From Thiotrichales bacterium (GTDB lineage Bacteria; Pseudomonadota; Gammaproteobacteria; Beggiatoales; Beggiatoaceae): a stretch of DNA of 64,000 bases. Shown piece by piece: positions 18,599 through 28,651 of this stretch. A program made the translations under genes and the position numbers. The notes under the pieces were generated by a model. That model was not told the origin of the DNA and searched no databases. It saw nothing but the letters and a program-made list of their open reading frames with translations. How positions within the stretch are numbered: the stretch's first letter is position 1; each line of letters starts with the position of its first letter. The stretch lies in the NCBI GenBank assembly GCA_016745035.1, contig JADGDE010000003.1, positions 218,615 to 282,614 of the forward strand. The letters are read 5' to 3'.

Positions 18599-19174
18599 AT
18601 GCGCTTTGATGTTTATGAGCACCCTTATGTATTTTTTATCAGCCTGAGTCTTATCTCAGCGGCGTTGATTCATTATCTGCCCCAGTATTGGGATGTGGAA
18701 AAACACGATCAGCGTGGGCGCACAGCCTTAATGCGCGCGGCTGAGCAAGGCGATATTGCCGAGGTCAAAAGCTTGCTCAAACGCGGTGCTGACATAGAAG
18801 CGCGTGATGATTGCCGCTGGAGTGCTTTGTTACACGCAGCGCTCAATGGACACTCGGCAGTGATTGAATTGTTACTAGCCCAGCAAGCCAATATCGCTGA
18901 CCGTGATAAAGGCGGCTATAGCGCTTTGATGTTAGCGGCTTCTAATAATCATATCGATAGCATCCATGTCTTGGCAAAAGCTGGGGCAAATTTGGATGCC
19001 CAAGACACGGAATTGGGTTGGAATGCCTTAATTTGGGCGATTCAAGCTGGACATAAAACAGGGGTTCAACACTTATTACAGTTGGGCGCTGATCCCCATT
19101 TAAGGGATAAATCGGGCTTGAGTGCCAACGATTGGCTGCAAGGGAAAAGCGTGGAGCCCGTGTTGAAACAGTGA
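18599..19174 (+). CDS. Ankyrin-repeat protein with N-terminal membrane segment
   Basis: A 191-residue protein with a hydrophobic segment near residues 9-27 (VFFISLSLISAALIHYL) followed by four to five ankyrin repeats. Repeat landmarks are GRTALMRAAEQGD, WSALLHAALNGHS, GYSALMLAASNNH and WNALIWAIQAGHK. Ankyrin arrays bind protein partners; no partner is evident. An AAGGA site precedes the ATG. It is followed by trmB after 75 bp. Confidence 0.85.
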   Translation: MRFDVYEHPYVFFISLSLISAALIHYLPQYWDVEKHDQRGRTALMRAAEQGDIAEVKSLLKRGADIEARDDCRWSALLHAALNGHSAVIELLLAQQANIADRDKGGYSALMLAASNNHIDSIHVLAKAGANLDAQDTELGWNALIWAIQAGHKTGVQHLLQLGADPHLRDKSGLSANDWLQGKSVEPVLKQ

Positions 19175-19249
19175 AAAAATAAGCCGCTTTATGATAGGCT
19201 GCTTGGCTTTTGGGCAAAAACCTTTAGACCTCAAATTGATAAACAGATT

Positions 19250-19939
19250 ATGACCATACGCAGTTTTGTTCGCCGCTCTGGACGAATTACCCCTTCACAA
19301 CGCCATGCCTTAGAGGCTCTACAGGCACGTTTTGCCTTGCCCGATTGCCTAGAAGAACCCTTAGATGATGAGGCGCAATTGGATTTGGATGCCTTGTTTC
19401 AGCGCCAAGCCCCACGGCATTTAGAAATTGGTTTTGGTATGGGCGAGGCTTTATTACAAGTCGCTGGCTCTCATCCTGACAAAGATTATCTCGGTATTGA
19501 AGTCTATCCACCGGGTGTCGGTCGGGTCTTATCGGAAATGGAAAAACAAGAATTGAATAATATTCGAGTGTGGGCAACCGATGCGGTCGAGGTGTTAGCG
19601 CGGCGCTTACCCGAGGCGAGTTTGGATGCCATTGCGATTTTTTTCCCCGATCCCTGGCCAAAGAAAAAACATCATAAACGCCGTTTGATTCAAGCGCCAT
19701 TTGTGAAGTTATTAGCCCGCTGCCTTAAACCGCAAGGGCGTTTATTTTTGGCCACCGATTGGGCAGAATATGCACAGCAGATGCTGGAAGTCATGGACGC
19801 GGATGACCGTTTTATTAATCAAGCGGGGCAAGGCAATTTTATGCCCCGTCCTGAAGAGCGCCCGCTGACCAAGTTTGAGCGCCGTGGGCAACGCTTGGGA
19901 CATGATATTTTTGATTTAATTTATCAACGAGTGGATTAA
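19250..19939 (+). CDS. trmB: tRNA (guanine-N7-)-methyltransferase
   Basis: A 229-residue SAM-dependent enzyme that makes m7G46 in tRNA. The SAM-binding LEIGFGMGEAL motif lies near residue 61, the catalytic FFPDPWPKKKHHKRR near 130-145 and the C-terminal TKFERRGQRLGH near 210. Length and motif order match the family closely. The ribosome-binding site is weak. The papain-like hydrolase gene starts 6 nt after its stop. Confidence 0.95.
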   Translation: MTIRSFVRRSGRITPSQRHALEALQARFALPDCLEEPLDDEAQLDLDALFQRQAPRHLEIGFGMGEALLQVAGSHPDKDYLGIEVYPPGVGRVLSEMEKQELNNIRVWATDAVEVLARRLPEASLDAIAIFFPDPWPKKKHHKRRLIQAPFVKLLARCLKPQGRLFLATDWAEYAQQMLEVMDADDRFINQAGQGNFMPRPEERPLTKFERRGQRLGHDIFDLIYQRVD

Positions 19940-19945
19940 CAACGC

Positions 19946-20587
19946 ATGAGCACGCCTTTTAGCGCCCTTAAAGATCAACTTCGAAGCGGAGACTTGGTAC
20001 TGTTTTCTGGTAAAGACAATATCAGTTCTGGAATTCAGTGGTTTTCTAACAGTAAATGGTCGCATATTGGCATGGTGGTGCGCACCGCTCAGAAAAACGA
20101 ATGCTTTTTATGGGAATCGACCACCTTGAGCAATGTTAAAGATACCCATACCGGCACTTATGTTGAGGGCGTGCAATTGGTGTCTTTGCCAGAAAGAATC
20201 GCGGCTTATGAAGGTGAAGTGGCTGTACGGCAACTCAAATTAAAACGCAATTTTGACATGCTGGCGCAATTGACAAAATTACGCGCTGAAATCAAAGGCC
20301 GTCCTTATGAGCAAGATCATTTGCAATTAATCCGCTCGGCTTATGATGGCATGTATGGCGACAATACGGCTGATTTAAGTAGCTTGTTTTGTAGCGAACT
20401 GGTTGCCGAAGCGTATCAACGCATGGGGGTTTTGTCTAAAGATTTACCCTCGAATGAATATGCCCCGCGTGATTTTGCCAATGAGGCTACACTTGATTTA
20501 CTTCAAGGAACATTAGGTGCTGAAATTTATGTTATCCCTAACGCTGCCGCCACCAGAACCAAACCCCTAGCAACAAGAAAAATATAG
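19946..20587 (+). CDS. YiiX/YebB-like permuted NlpC/P60 cysteine hydrolase
   Basis: A 213-residue protein with the circularly permuted papain-like fold seen in YiiX-type proteins. The RSGDLVLFSG opening and catalytic His in WSHIGMVV near 35 come first; the Cys in LFCSELVAEAY near 151 follows. Members act on peptidoglycan stems or lipids. No signal peptide is evident, so it may be cytoplasmic. Its 3' end overlaps the convergent GldG-like gene by 50 bp. Confidence 0.8.
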   Translation: MSTPFSALKDQLRSGDLVLFSGKDNISSGIQWFSNSKWSHIGMVVRTAQKNECFLWESTTLSNVKDTHTGTYVEGVQLVSLPERIAAYEGEVAVRQLKLKRNFDMLAQLTKLRAEIKGRPYEQDHLQLIRSAYDGMYGDNTADLSSLFCSELVAEAYQRMGVLSKDLPSNEYAPRDFANEATLDLLQGTLGAEIYVIPNAAATRTKPLATRKI

Positions 20588-21875
20588 GCAAGGCGAATAA
20601 GAAACCAAAGGATAAGGTTTTGATGCTGTGATCGGATAAATTCAAACTGGCATCGGGGCGTTGATGTGCGGGAATATTGAGCAAATGCTCATCTTTGACC
20701 AACCAATTCATCATATTCAGACCCAAATCTAAGTTTGCGCTGTTTTCTAAATATTGATTAGCCAGAAAATCCCCATCGGCAACGACGATTATGCGTTGTT
20801 CGCGTGCGCCTATATCACGGCTCAAGGCATAGGCTAGGGCTAAAGGTCCTTGTTGGTCGGCTGGTGAATCAAACACCGGCGGCTGTTGATTATTGTCAGT
20901 CTCCAGCCAACTGTCAGCGATACTTTGCAATAAAGCCACGCCTTGAAACATAGTGCTCTGGTGCGCTAGCGCCATGCTTTCGGGCAACACCGCCAACTGG
21001 TCTTGTAAACCTGCGCTGATGGGGTGATCGGCATAATCTTTCACCAAGGCGATTTTTTCCCGCGCTTGCCCAAATAAGCGCCGACTGCCGGGGTCTACCA
21101 CCATCCCCAGTTGCACTTCTAGCCCTAAATAATCCGCCAGTGAACCCAGTCCCATCAGTTGATCCGGGGCAAGACTGGGGTCAAGTAACCAGAGTAAGTT
21201 GCCACCGTGTTCTAAATAATGCTGAATTTTGTCGATTTCTTCTGGGAGTAAATCAACTCGTGGGCTGGCAAGCACCAACACGCGGGTATTATCAGGGATT
21301 TCGCCAACATCGCTAAAATGTAAGTTGTGCAACAACAAACCCCGTGAGCGCAAGTGCGCACCCCAGTGGCTTAAATCAAAATTCCCTTGTCCAGTGGGAT
21401 CGCGTTCGCCATGCCCTTGCAAAAACGCCAGCCAATGTTGTTTATCACGGCTAAGTTGTTGTAGCGCTTGGCTAAGACTTTGCTCGCTGAGGCTGGTGAC
21501 TTTGGCTTGTTGTTGCTTATAAAACAAACGTAATTCGCCCACCTGTTGTACGTCTTGATCGCGAATCTCGCCGGGGGCTTCTTCGGGGTCAACAAACACC
21601 AGTTTCATATCGGCTTTATGGACTTGATAGCGCCCGATTAACTGGCTGATGGCTTGGCGAATATAGGGTTCATGGATACCGACATAGGCGCGAATTTCTA
21701 AAGGCGCGCTTAATTTCTCTAGTAAGGCGGTGCTGGCATCGCTGAGGCGCTGCCCTTGGGCTTGGCGTGTGTTAAAATCCAGCACCCACACTTGGCTTAG
21801 CGCCAACAAAGCGAGGATAAACACCACCATGAGGATGCCAATGATTTTATTTTGGAAACGCTTGATTGTTTTCAT
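20538..21875 (-). CDS. GldG-family ABC transport accessory protein
   Basis: A 445-residue membrane protein of the GldG/ABC_transp_aux family. An N-terminal membrane helix lies at residues 10-30 and a C-terminal one near 420-440. The periplasmic part between them contains the LAFLQGHGERDP segment and a GATase-like fold (NTRVLVLASPRVDLLPEEIDKI). Such proteins normally sit beside an ABC ATPase and permease (GldA/GldF). Neither is adjacent here; an orphan ATPase lies at 2.3 kb. The protein's start overlaps the start of the divergent substrate-binding protein by 35 bp. Confidence 0.82.
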   Translation of the reverse strand: MKTIKRFQNKIIGILMVVFILALLALSQVWVLDFNTRQAQGQRLSDASTALLEKLSAPLEIRAYVGIHEPYIRQAISQLIGRYQVHKADMKLVFVDPEEAPGEIRDQDVQQVGELRLFYKQQQAKVTSLSEQSLSQALQQLSRDKQHWLAFLQGHGERDPTGQGNFDLSHWGAHLRSRGLLLHNLHFSDVGEIPDNTRVLVLASPRVDLLPEEIDKIQHYLEHGGNLLWLLDPSLAPDQLMGLGSLADYLGLEVQLGMVVDPGSRRLFGQAREKIALVKDYADHPISAGLQDQLAVLPESMALAHQSTMFQGVALLQSIADSWLETDNNQQPPVFDSPADQQGPLALAYALSRDIGAREQRIIVVADGDFLANQYLENSANLDLGLNMMNWLVKDEHLLNIPAHQRPDASLNLSDHSIKTLSFGFLFALPIFFLLLGVWFWWRQR

Positions 21876-23340
21876 AGGGCTATGTGTTTATGGTTTTGCT
21901 ACGCCGAGCGTAGCGCAAGTGCTTAAATTTGGTTTATCGACTGCGCCAATTAGTTTAGATCCGCGCTTTGCCACCGATGCCGAATCCAGCCGTATTAATC
22001 AGCTATTGTATCAGCGCTTGATTGATTTTGATGCCAGTTCTCAAGTCGTGCCCGATTTAGCCACTTGGGAGCAAATCAGCCCGCTGCATTATCGGTTTCA
22101 GCTCTGCGCTTGTCCAGAAAAAAGACAGTTTCACAATGGCGAGCGCCTCACCAGTGCCGATGTCCGCGCCAGTTATGCCTTTGTGCTTGATAAAGCCAAC
22201 GCCTCGCCGCACCGTGGCAGCCTTGCCTTAATTGAGCGCATCGACACGCCCAATCCCGATCAAATTGATTTCCACTTGAGCAAAGCCGATTGGTTATTCC
22301 CCAGTCGCTTGATGCTCGGCATTGTGCCAAAAACCGCGATTGATAACAATCTGCCTTTACATCAGCAAGCACAGGGGAGTGGTGCGTTTAAGTTTGTCGA
22401 TTGGGTCGAGGGCGGCAAACTGACCCTTGAGCGGCAGCGTGATGGTTTACGGGTCGAATTTATCAGCGTTAAAGACCCCACCGTGCGGGTGTTAAAACTC
22501 TTGCGCGGTGAATTGGATTTGATTCAAAACAATTTATCTTCGGAATTGATTAACTGGCTCAGCGAGCAGCAAGGCATTCAGCAGCAGCGCCAAAGCGGAC
22601 AAAATTTCATGTATTTGGGTTTTAATCTGGCTGATGATGCCACCGGCAATCTTGCCGTGCGTCAAGCCGTTGCTCATGCGATTAATCGCGAGGAGATTAT
22701 TCGCTATGTTTTAGGCGGGGCAGCAACGCCTGCCAGTGCTTTATTAAGCCCTGCGCATTGGGCGGGCAATCCTGAGTTGGGGGCGTATGAATTTAATCCC
22801 GACAAAGCCAAAGCCTTATTAAAAACGGCTGGCTTTAGTAAGGAAAAACCCTTACGTTTAAGCTATAAATCCTCCAATAACCCTTTGAGTTTACGCCATG
22901 CGGCGGTGATACAGCATCAATTAAAGCAAGTGGGGATTGAAGTTAAGATTCGTAGTTATGATTGGGGGACGTTTTATGCCGATATTAAGGCGGGCAAGTT
23001 CCAGCTTTTTAGTCTGTCATGGGTCGGTGTGCGTAACCCGGATATTTTCCGCTATGTGTTTCACAGCGAAGCCGTGCCGCCTAAAGGCGCAAATCGAGGG
23101 CGTTTTTTGGATAGCCAAACCGATAACTTGATTGAAGCCGCTGAGCAAGCGCCGAGCAACGCTGAGCGGGCTGGTTTATATCGAGATTTACAAGCGCGTT
23201 TATGGCAGCAATTGCCTTATGTGCCCTTGTGGTATCCCGATAATATCCTCATCACCCGCCCTGAGATTCAAGCTTATTCGCTTTCAGCTCAGGGCGATTA
23301 CACGGGATTATTGACCGTGGAAAAAACCGAATCAGACTGA
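21841..23340 (+). CDS. ABC transporter oligopeptide/solute-binding protein (SBP_bac_5)
   Basis: A 499-residue periplasmic solute-binding protein of the OppA/DppA family. A signal peptide (LIVFIGLCVYGFATPSVAQ) leads to LKFGLSTAPISLDPRFATDAE and later family blocks such as FHNGERLTSADVRASYAF. It captures peptides or related solutes for an ABC importer, whose membrane genes are not present here. I chose the ATG at 21841, which has GAGG 6 nt upstream; two earlier in-frame ATG lie at 21829 and 21835. The start region lies inside the divergent GldG-like gene. The 3' end overlaps the carbamoyltransferase gene by 9 bp. Confidence 0.88.
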   Translation: MILFWKRLIVFIGLCVYGFATPSVAQVLKFGLSTAPISLDPRFATDAESSRINQLLYQRLIDFDASSQVVPDLATWEQISPLHYRFQLCACPEKRQFHNGERLTSADVRASYAFVLDKANASPHRGSLALIERIDTPNPDQIDFHLSKADWLFPSRLMLGIVPKTAIDNNLPLHQQAQGSGAFKFVDWVEGGKLTLERQRDGLRVEFISVKDPTVRVLKLLRGELDLIQNNLSSELINWLSEQQGIQQQRQSGQNFMYLGFNLADDATGNLAVRQAVAHAINREEIIRYVLGGAATPASALLSPAHWAGNPELGAYEFNPDKAKALLKTAGFSKEKPLRLSYKSSNNPLSLRHAAVIQHQLKQVGIEVKIRSYDWGTFYADIKAGKFQLFSLSWVGVRNPDIFRYVFHSEAVPPKGANRGRFLDSQTDNLIEAAEQAPSNAERAGLYRDLQARLWQQLPYVPLWYPDNILITRPEIQAYSLSAQGDYTGLLTVEKTESD

Positions 23341-25053
23341 GCGGTTTTCTTCTTTGCTGACCAAAAAGTCACCCAAAGCCAAATAATCAATTTCGGTCTT
23401 CATGAAGGTGTGAATCGCATCTTCAGGACTACAAACAATCGGCTCGTTATCGTTAAACGAGGTATTAAGCAGCATCGGTACGCCCGTGAGTTTATTAAAC
23501 TCGCTAATCACGCGGTGATAACGTGGATTGGTATCGGTGCGCACGGTTTGAATCCGGCTAGTGCCGTCGGTATGGACAACGGCGGGGATTTTATCTTTCA
23601 CGCCCTCATTGACCGAATAAATCATCAACATAAAATCGGTGGCTTCATTGTCTTTACCGATATTAAACCAAGCATGTGCCTCTTCCGCTAAAACGCTGGG
23701 GGCTAAAGGACGGAAATACTCGCGGTGTTTGACTTTACGGTTTAACACCCCTTGCATATCGGGGTCACGAGGGTCAGCGAGCAAGCTACGATTGCCCAAA
23801 GCTCGTGGGCCGACTTCCATCCGCCCTTGGAAAAAGCTAACAATATTGTCATCGGTGAGTAATTTAGCAACACGGGCTTCGATATTGTCTTCACGGCTAT
23901 AGGTCAAATTTCGCGCTTTCAAGGCTTTTTCTAGCGCCGCGTCATCATAAGCCGGACCATAATAAGCATGATCCATCGGCGTACGCGCCAAATTGTCTAA
24001 GGTTTGATTCCAAATAAAATACGCCGCGCCAATTGCTGTGCCAGCATCATGTGCTGCGGGTTGTACGTATAGCTGTTTAAAATCAGACTGCTCAAAGGCG
24101 ACGCGGTTGGTGACGCAATTAAGGGTCACACCGCCTGCTAAGCACAAATTATCCATGCCGGTTTGTTCGTGGAGATGATTAACCATGTGTAAAATGATTT
24201 CATCGGTAATCACCTGCAAAGCAGCGGCAATGTCTTCGTGTTTTTGTTCTATTTCTTCATCTGCATCGCGTTTTTTAATTTCGAATAATTCGGCTAATTT
24301 ATCAACATTAGCTGAAGGCGGATCATAGGTAATGGTACCGAACTTCAACACATCATTGTTCATAGTAAATTGCCCATTCGGGGCTTTTTTGACGATTTGG
24401 CGGAAATAATCAATATAAGGTGCAGGATCACCATAAGAGGCTAAGCCCATGACTTTGGCAGCATCATAAATACTAAAGCCAAGCATATGTGAGGTGACTT
24501 CCCATAAAAAACCTAAGGAGGCGGGGTATTCAACCGATTGTAAAAATTCAAGCTTATTGGCTTTGCCTTGGTAAAAAGTGGTGCTGCTGGTTTCGCCAAT
24601 GCCATCAACCACCAGTACGGCTGCTTCATCAAACGGTGAGGCGTGATAAGCCGAGGCGGCATGAGAGATATGATGATCTAAAAACTTCACCTCGCCTTTG
24701 AAACCCATTTTTTTGAAATGTTCATCAACTAAATAGACTTTCTCGTTAAAGGTTTTTAAACCCTCAGCACCGCCCCATTCGTCACTAAACAAATCATGAA
24801 ATGCCGCTGTTGGCATTTTTTCTGGGTTTAAGGAATAACCGATATAAGCCACATCCTCGATACCGATACCCGCCTCATCCAAACAATATTGAATCGCATT
24901 CATAGGCAGTTCGTCGGGATTATCCTCTCTGGGCTTTTTCCCGTGCTTCATACGATTAAAACGTTCTTCCTCAACGACACTTAAGACTTCACCGTCTTTT
25001 AAGAGACAAGCGGCGGATTCATGAAAAACAGAATTGATTCCCATTACATACAT
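23332..25053 (-). CDS. Carbamoyltransferase, NodU/CmcH family
   Basis: A 573-residue enzyme that should transfer a carbamoyl group to a hydroxyl of a sugar or secondary metabolite. N-terminal Kae1-like features are INSVFHESAACLL and the metal-binding LDHHISHAASAYHASPF near 125. The C-terminal domain has MEVGPRALGNRSLLADPR near 415 and NTSFNDNEPIV near 535. A GAGAGG site precedes the ATG. No Nod factor, antibiotic or polysaccharide cluster adjoins it, so the acceptor is unknown. Confidence 0.9.
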   Translation of the reverse strand: MYVMGINSVFHESAACLLKDGEVLSVVEEERFNRMKHGKKPREDNPDELPMNAIQYCLDEAGIGIEDVAYIGYSLNPEKMPTAAFHDLFSDEWGGAEGLKTFNEKVYLVDEHFKKMGFKGEVKFLDHHISHAASAYHASPFDEAAVLVVDGIGETSSTTFYQGKANKLEFLQSVEYPASLGFLWEVTSHMLGFSIYDAAKVMGLASYGDPAPYIDYFRQIVKKAPNGQFTMNNDVLKFGTITYDPPSANVDKLAELFEIKKRDADEEIEQKHEDIAAALQVITDEIILHMVNHLHEQTGMDNLCLAGGVTLNCVTNRVAFEQSDFKQLYVQPAAHDAGTAIGAAYFIWNQTLDNLARTPMDHAYYGPAYDDAALEKALKARNLTYSREDNIEARVAKLLTDDNIVSFFQGRMEVGPRALGNRSLLADPRDPDMQGVLNRKVKHREYFRPLAPSVLAEEAHAWFNIGKDNEATDFMLMIYSVNEGVKDKIPAVVHTDGTSRIQTVRTDTNPRYHRVISEFNKLTGVPMLLNTSFNDNEPIVCSPEDAIHTFMKTEIDYLALGDFLVSKEENRSV

Positions 25054-25096
25054 ATTGTTTTCCTCTCTCCATTTTGTATGGGTTACTTGGTTTATA

Positions 25097-25222
25097 GATG
25101 TGACGCACTAACACCGTTTTTATCACCATAGGTGGGTTTTCCACCTGCCTAGTGGTATTTAGCCGTGTAGCAATGGCGGTTTTTTGCCTTTTGGGGCAAA
25201 AAAGAAGCCTTTGCGTAACATC
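25097..25222 (+). mobile_element. 126-bp MITE-like element, tandem copy A
   Basis: Ends are GATGTGACGCA and TGCGTAACATC, an 11-bp inverted repeat with one mismatch. An internal AGGTGG-GTTTT-CCACCT hairpin and the ATTTAGCCGTGTAGCAATGG core are shared with all other full copies. It encodes nothing. Confidence 0.85.
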
Positions 25223-25234
25223 AATTATTTATCT

Positions 25235-25360
25235 GATGTGACGCATTAACACCGTTTTTGTCACCGCAGGTGGGTTTTCCACCTGCCTAGTGGTATTTAG
25301 CCGTGTAGCAATGGCGGTTTTTTTGCCTTTTGGGGCATAGAGAAGCCTTTGCGTAACATC
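25235..25360 (+). mobile_element. 126-bp MITE-like element, tandem copy B
   Basis: Nearly identical to copy C, and to copy A with few changes. It is separated from A and from C by the same 12-nt spacer AATTATTTATCT, which gives a 138-bp repeat period. Confidence 0.88.
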
Positions 25361-25372
25361 AATTATTTATCT

Positions 25373-25498
25373 GATGTGACGCATTAACACCGTTTTTGTC
25401 ACCGCAGGTGGGTTTTCCACCTGCCTAGTGGTATTTAGCCGTGTAGCAATGGCGGTTTTTTTGCCTTTTGGGGCATAGAGAAGCCTTTGCGTAACATC
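25373..25498 (+). mobile_element. 126-bp MITE-like element, tandem copy C
   Basis: Its right end abuts the tex stop codon. The flanking AATTATTTATGT at 25499-25510 covers the tex 3' end and matches the spacer of the array in 11 of 12 positions. The array therefore grew by duplicating element plus flank. Confidence 0.88.
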
Positions 25499-25500
25499 AA

Positions 25501-27792
25501 TTATTTATGTTTTGCACGAGCAAAAGCATCAGCCATACTACCACCTTGTGCCGGGGTTTGTTGTTGAAAATTTTGCCGACGGCTGGGTTTATCGCGCGCG
25601 GTTTTATTTGGCTGATAGTCACGGGCATCATCGCCTGATTTCATGCTTAAAGCAATACGTTTGCGAGGAATATCAATGTCCAAGACTTTAACTTTAACAA
25701 TATCCCCCGCTTTGACCACTTCGCGCGGGTCACTGACGAAGCGATCAGCGAGTGCTGAAATATGCACTAAACCATCTTGATGCACACCAATATCGACAAA
25801 CGCACCAAAATGGGTGACGTTAGTGACCACGCCCTCTAATTGCATATTTTCACGCAAATCTTGAATCGTTTCGACCCCGTCTTTAAAACTGGCGGTTTGA
25901 AACGCCGGGCGTGGATCGCGCCCGGGTTTATCTAATTCCTGCAAAATATCCTCGACTGTCGGCAAACCAAATTGTTCATCGGCATAATCACGGGCATTAA
26001 GCGTTTTCAGTAATTTAGTATTATTCAGTAGTTGTGGTACATCTTTGCCAGTTTTGCTTACCATGCGCTTAACCACCGGATAACTTTCAGGATGCACTGC
26101 CGATTTATCCAAAGGATTATCGCCGTTCATGATGCGTAAAAAACCTGCTGCTTGCTCAAAAGACTTCGCACCCAAGCGTGGGACTTTTAATAGTTGTTTG
26201 CGGTTACTAAATGCGCCATTTTGATCTCGGTAAAAAATGATATTTTGCGCCAAACTGCGGTTAAGCCCCGAGACTTTGGTTAAAAGGGGAGCCGAGGCGG
26301 TGTTGACATCGACTCCGACCGCATTCACACAATCCTCGACCACCGCATCCAAACGTTGAGCTAAGTGCAATTGGTTAATATCATGCTGATATTGCCCCAC
26401 GCCAATGGCTTTGGCTTCGATTTTTACCAGCTCTGCCAGCGGGTCTTGTAAACGCCGCGCAATCGAAACCGCGCCACGAATGGTCACATCCAAATCAGGG
26501 AACTCTTGTGCCGCTAGCTCGGAGGCGGAATACACCGAAGCCCCTGCCTCTGAGACCACCAGTTTTTGCAAATGTAATTTCGGGAATTGTTTTTGTAAAT
26601 CCACCACTAAGCGGTCGGTTTCCCGCGAGGCCGTGCCATTACCAATACTGATGAGTTTGATATTGTGTTTTTGTGCTAGCGCTGCCACAGTGGCGATACT
26701 TTGTGACCATTGATTTTTCGGCGCGTGCGGATAAATCACCCCATGCTCGATGACTTTACCGGTGCTATCAATCACCGCTAATTTAACCCCCGTGCGCAAT
26801 CCTGGGTCTAAGCCAATGGTGGCTTTTTCACCTGCGGGTGCGGCTAATAATAAATCTTTGAGATTATCGGCAAATACCTGAATTGCATCGGCCTCGGCAC
26901 TTTCACGCAAGCGCAATAACAAAGCCATTTCAATTTGCGAGCGCAGTTTTACCCGCCAAGTCCAGCGCACCACGCCTGTGAGCCATGTTAGTGCCGTTGT
27001 TTGTTTGCCGATGCCAAAATGTTCGGCAATGCGGCGCTCTTCATAACTGGCGGTTTTTGTGCCCTCTAAATCATCAGGAGTTTTAACCTGAGTTAATAAC
27101 ACCTGTTCGTTACGACCGCGAAACAGCGCTAAAGCCCGGTGCGAGGGGATTTTTTTCAAGGGTTCTTGATAATCAAAATAATCGCTGAATTTCGCCCCTG
27201 CGGTTTCCTTGCCTGCAACCACACTAGAGACAAAAGTCGCATTTTCCCAAACGTGTTCGCGTAATTCGCCGAGCAGGCTCGCATCTTCAGAAAAGCGCTC
27301 CATCAAAATCGCCCGCGCACCTTCAAGCGCGGCTTTGGTGTCATTAATGCCCTTATCAGCATTGATAAATTCAGCAGCAAAAGTCTCAGGGTCTTGGTCG
27401 CCTTGCTCCCACAAACCCAGTGCCAACGGCTCTAAGCCCGCTTCTTTCGCCTGCAAAGCTTTAGAGCGGCGTTTAGGCTTATAAGGCAGATATAAATCCT
27501 CTAACACAGTTTTGCTCTCAGCATCGAGAATCTGATTTTTGAGCTTATCGGTGAGTTTGCCTTGCTCGTCAATGCTTTTGACAATCGTTGCTTGCCGATC
27601 GCCGAGTTCGCGTAAATAGGTCAAACGCTGCTCTAACAGGCGCAACTGCCCATCATCCAAACCACCAGTGATTTCTTTACGATAACGGGCAATAAACGGT
27701 ACTGTCGAGCCTGCATCCAAAAGCGTCACAGTGGCTTCAATTTGCTGTTCTCTAACCGAGAGTTCGCTGGCTAAACGTTGAGATAAATTCAT
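25501..27792 (-). CDS. tex: Tex-family RNA-binding transcription accessory protein
   Basis: A 763-residue cytoplasmic nucleic-acid-binding protein. An N-terminal Tex helical domain ([22 protein letters not shown]) is followed by a YqgF/RNase-H-like domain around 320-450 ([17 protein letters not shown]), helix-hairpin-helix motifs near 495-560, and a C-terminal S1 domain at about 645-720 ([20 protein letters not shown]). Length and order match the family. It affects transcription fidelity and stress responses in several bacteria. Its stop codon adjoins the MITE array, so the array may lie in its 3' UTR. Confidence 0.94.
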   Translation of the reverse strand: MNLSQRLASELSVREQQIEATVTLLDAGSTVPFIARYRKEITGGLDDGQLRLLEQRLTYLRELGDRQATIVKSIDEQGKLTDKLKNQILDAESKTVLEDLYLPYKPKRRSKALQAKEAGLEPLALGLWEQGDQDPETFAAEFINADKGINDTKAALEGARAILMERFSEDASLLGELREHVWENATFVSSVVAGKETAGAKFSDYFDYQEPLKKIPSHRALALFRGRNEQVLLTQVKTPDDLEGTKTASYEERRIAEHFGIGKQTTALTWLTGVVRWTWRVKLRSQIEMALLLRLRESAEADAIQVFADNLKDLLLAAPAGEKATIGLDPGLRTGVKLAVIDSTGKVIEHGVIYPHAPKNQWSQSIATVAALAQKHNIKLISIGNGTASRETDRLVVDLQKQFPKLHLQKLVVSEAGASVYSASELAAQEFPDLDVTIRGAVSIARRLQDPLAELVKIEAKAIGVGQYQHDINQLHLAQRLDAVVEDCVNAVGVDVNTASAPLLTKVSGLNRSLAQNIIFYRDQNGAFSNRKQLLKVPRLGAKSFEQAAGFLRIMNGDNPLDKSAVHPESYPVVKRMVSKTGKDVPQLLNNTKLLKTLNARDYADEQFGLPTVEDILQELDKPGRDPRPAFQTASFKDGVETIQDLRENMQLEGVVTNVTHFGAFVDIGVHQDGLVHISALADRFVSDPREVVKAGDIVKVKVLDIDIPRKRIALSMKSGDDARDYQPNKTARDKPSRRQNFQQQTPAQGGSMADAFARAKHK

Positions 27793-27966
27793 AGGCTACA
27801 TCAAGAGTTGGTTACATTTTTTGCGAGAGTATACGCTAAGTTTGAGAAAAAGAGGCAAATCATAAAAACGACAAAACTTAGCCACTTCAGGTTTTGACTC
27901 AAAATTCTGATAATGTCATCATGCCCAATTCGAGTATATGGGCAATTAAAGGCAGAGGGCAACGGC

Positions 27967-28626
27967 ATGGAAATAGATTTTTGGCAAGCGCGTTGGGAAC
28001 AAAATCAAATTGGTTTTCACAATTTGGATGTGCTAGATCACTTATCACGTTTTTGGCAAAGCGTGGCGCAAGGGCAAAACGACTTAAATGTCTTAGTACC
28101 GATGTGCGGCAAAAGCTTGGATATGCTGTGGTTATCAAAACAACAATGCCATGTCACGGGCGTGGAAGTCAGTCCGATTGCAGTCAAAGATTTTTTTAAT
28201 GAAAACCAACTCAATGCCGAGGTCTCAGAACTAGATCATTTTAAGCTTTGGCATCATCATCCGCTTAAATTATTGTGTGGTGACTTTTTCCAATTACAGC
28301 CTCAGCATTTGGACGGTATTGATGTGGTTTATGATAGGGCTTCTTTGATTGCCTTGCCACCCGAGATGCGTAAGGACTATGCACAGCATTTAACCCAACT
28401 TCTTCCCCGTGGTGCTCGTATTTTTTTAGTCACCTTGGATTATCCACAATTAGAAATGCAAGGCCCGCCATTTGCGGTCTCAACAAGCGAAGTCGAAGAC
28501 TTATATGCAACCAATTTTAAAATTGAATGCTTAGATTCACAGGCGATCTTAGATAATGAACCGAGTTTTAAAAAGCGTGGTTTAACACATCTACAAGAAA
28601 GTGTGTTTTATTTGGAAAAATATTAG
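27967..28626 (+). CDS. tpm: Thiopurine S-methyltransferase
   Basis: A 219-residue SAM-dependent methyltransferase of the bacterial TPMT family, which methylates thiols and, in several species, tellurite and selenium oxyanions. Characteristic blocks are FWQARWEQNQIGFH at the N-terminus, VLVPMCGKSLDMLWL near 43 and VYDRASLIALPPEMR near 120. The ATG at 27967 has GAGGG 9 nt upstream and is preferred to the start at 27913. The small membrane protein gene begins 25 nt downstream. Confidence 0.93.
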   Translation: MEIDFWQARWEQNQIGFHNLDVLDHLSRFWQSVAQGQNDLNVLVPMCGKSLDMLWLSKQQCHVTGVEVSPIAVKDFFNENQLNAEVSELDHFKLWHHHPLKLLCGDFFQLQPQHLDGIDVVYDRASLIALPPEMRKDYAQHLTQLLPRGARIFLVTLDYPQLEMQGPPFAVSTSEVEDLYATNFKIECLDSQAILDNEPSFKKRGLTHLQESVFYLEKY

Positions 28627-28651
28627 CAACTTAGCCTATTGGGAGAATCTT

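Noticed and set aside
25097..25498. Tandem 138-bp repeats as a possible CRISPR array
   Set aside because: The repeated unit is 126 bp with inverted ends, the 12-nt spacers are identical, solitary copies exist elsewhere, and no cas gene is present.
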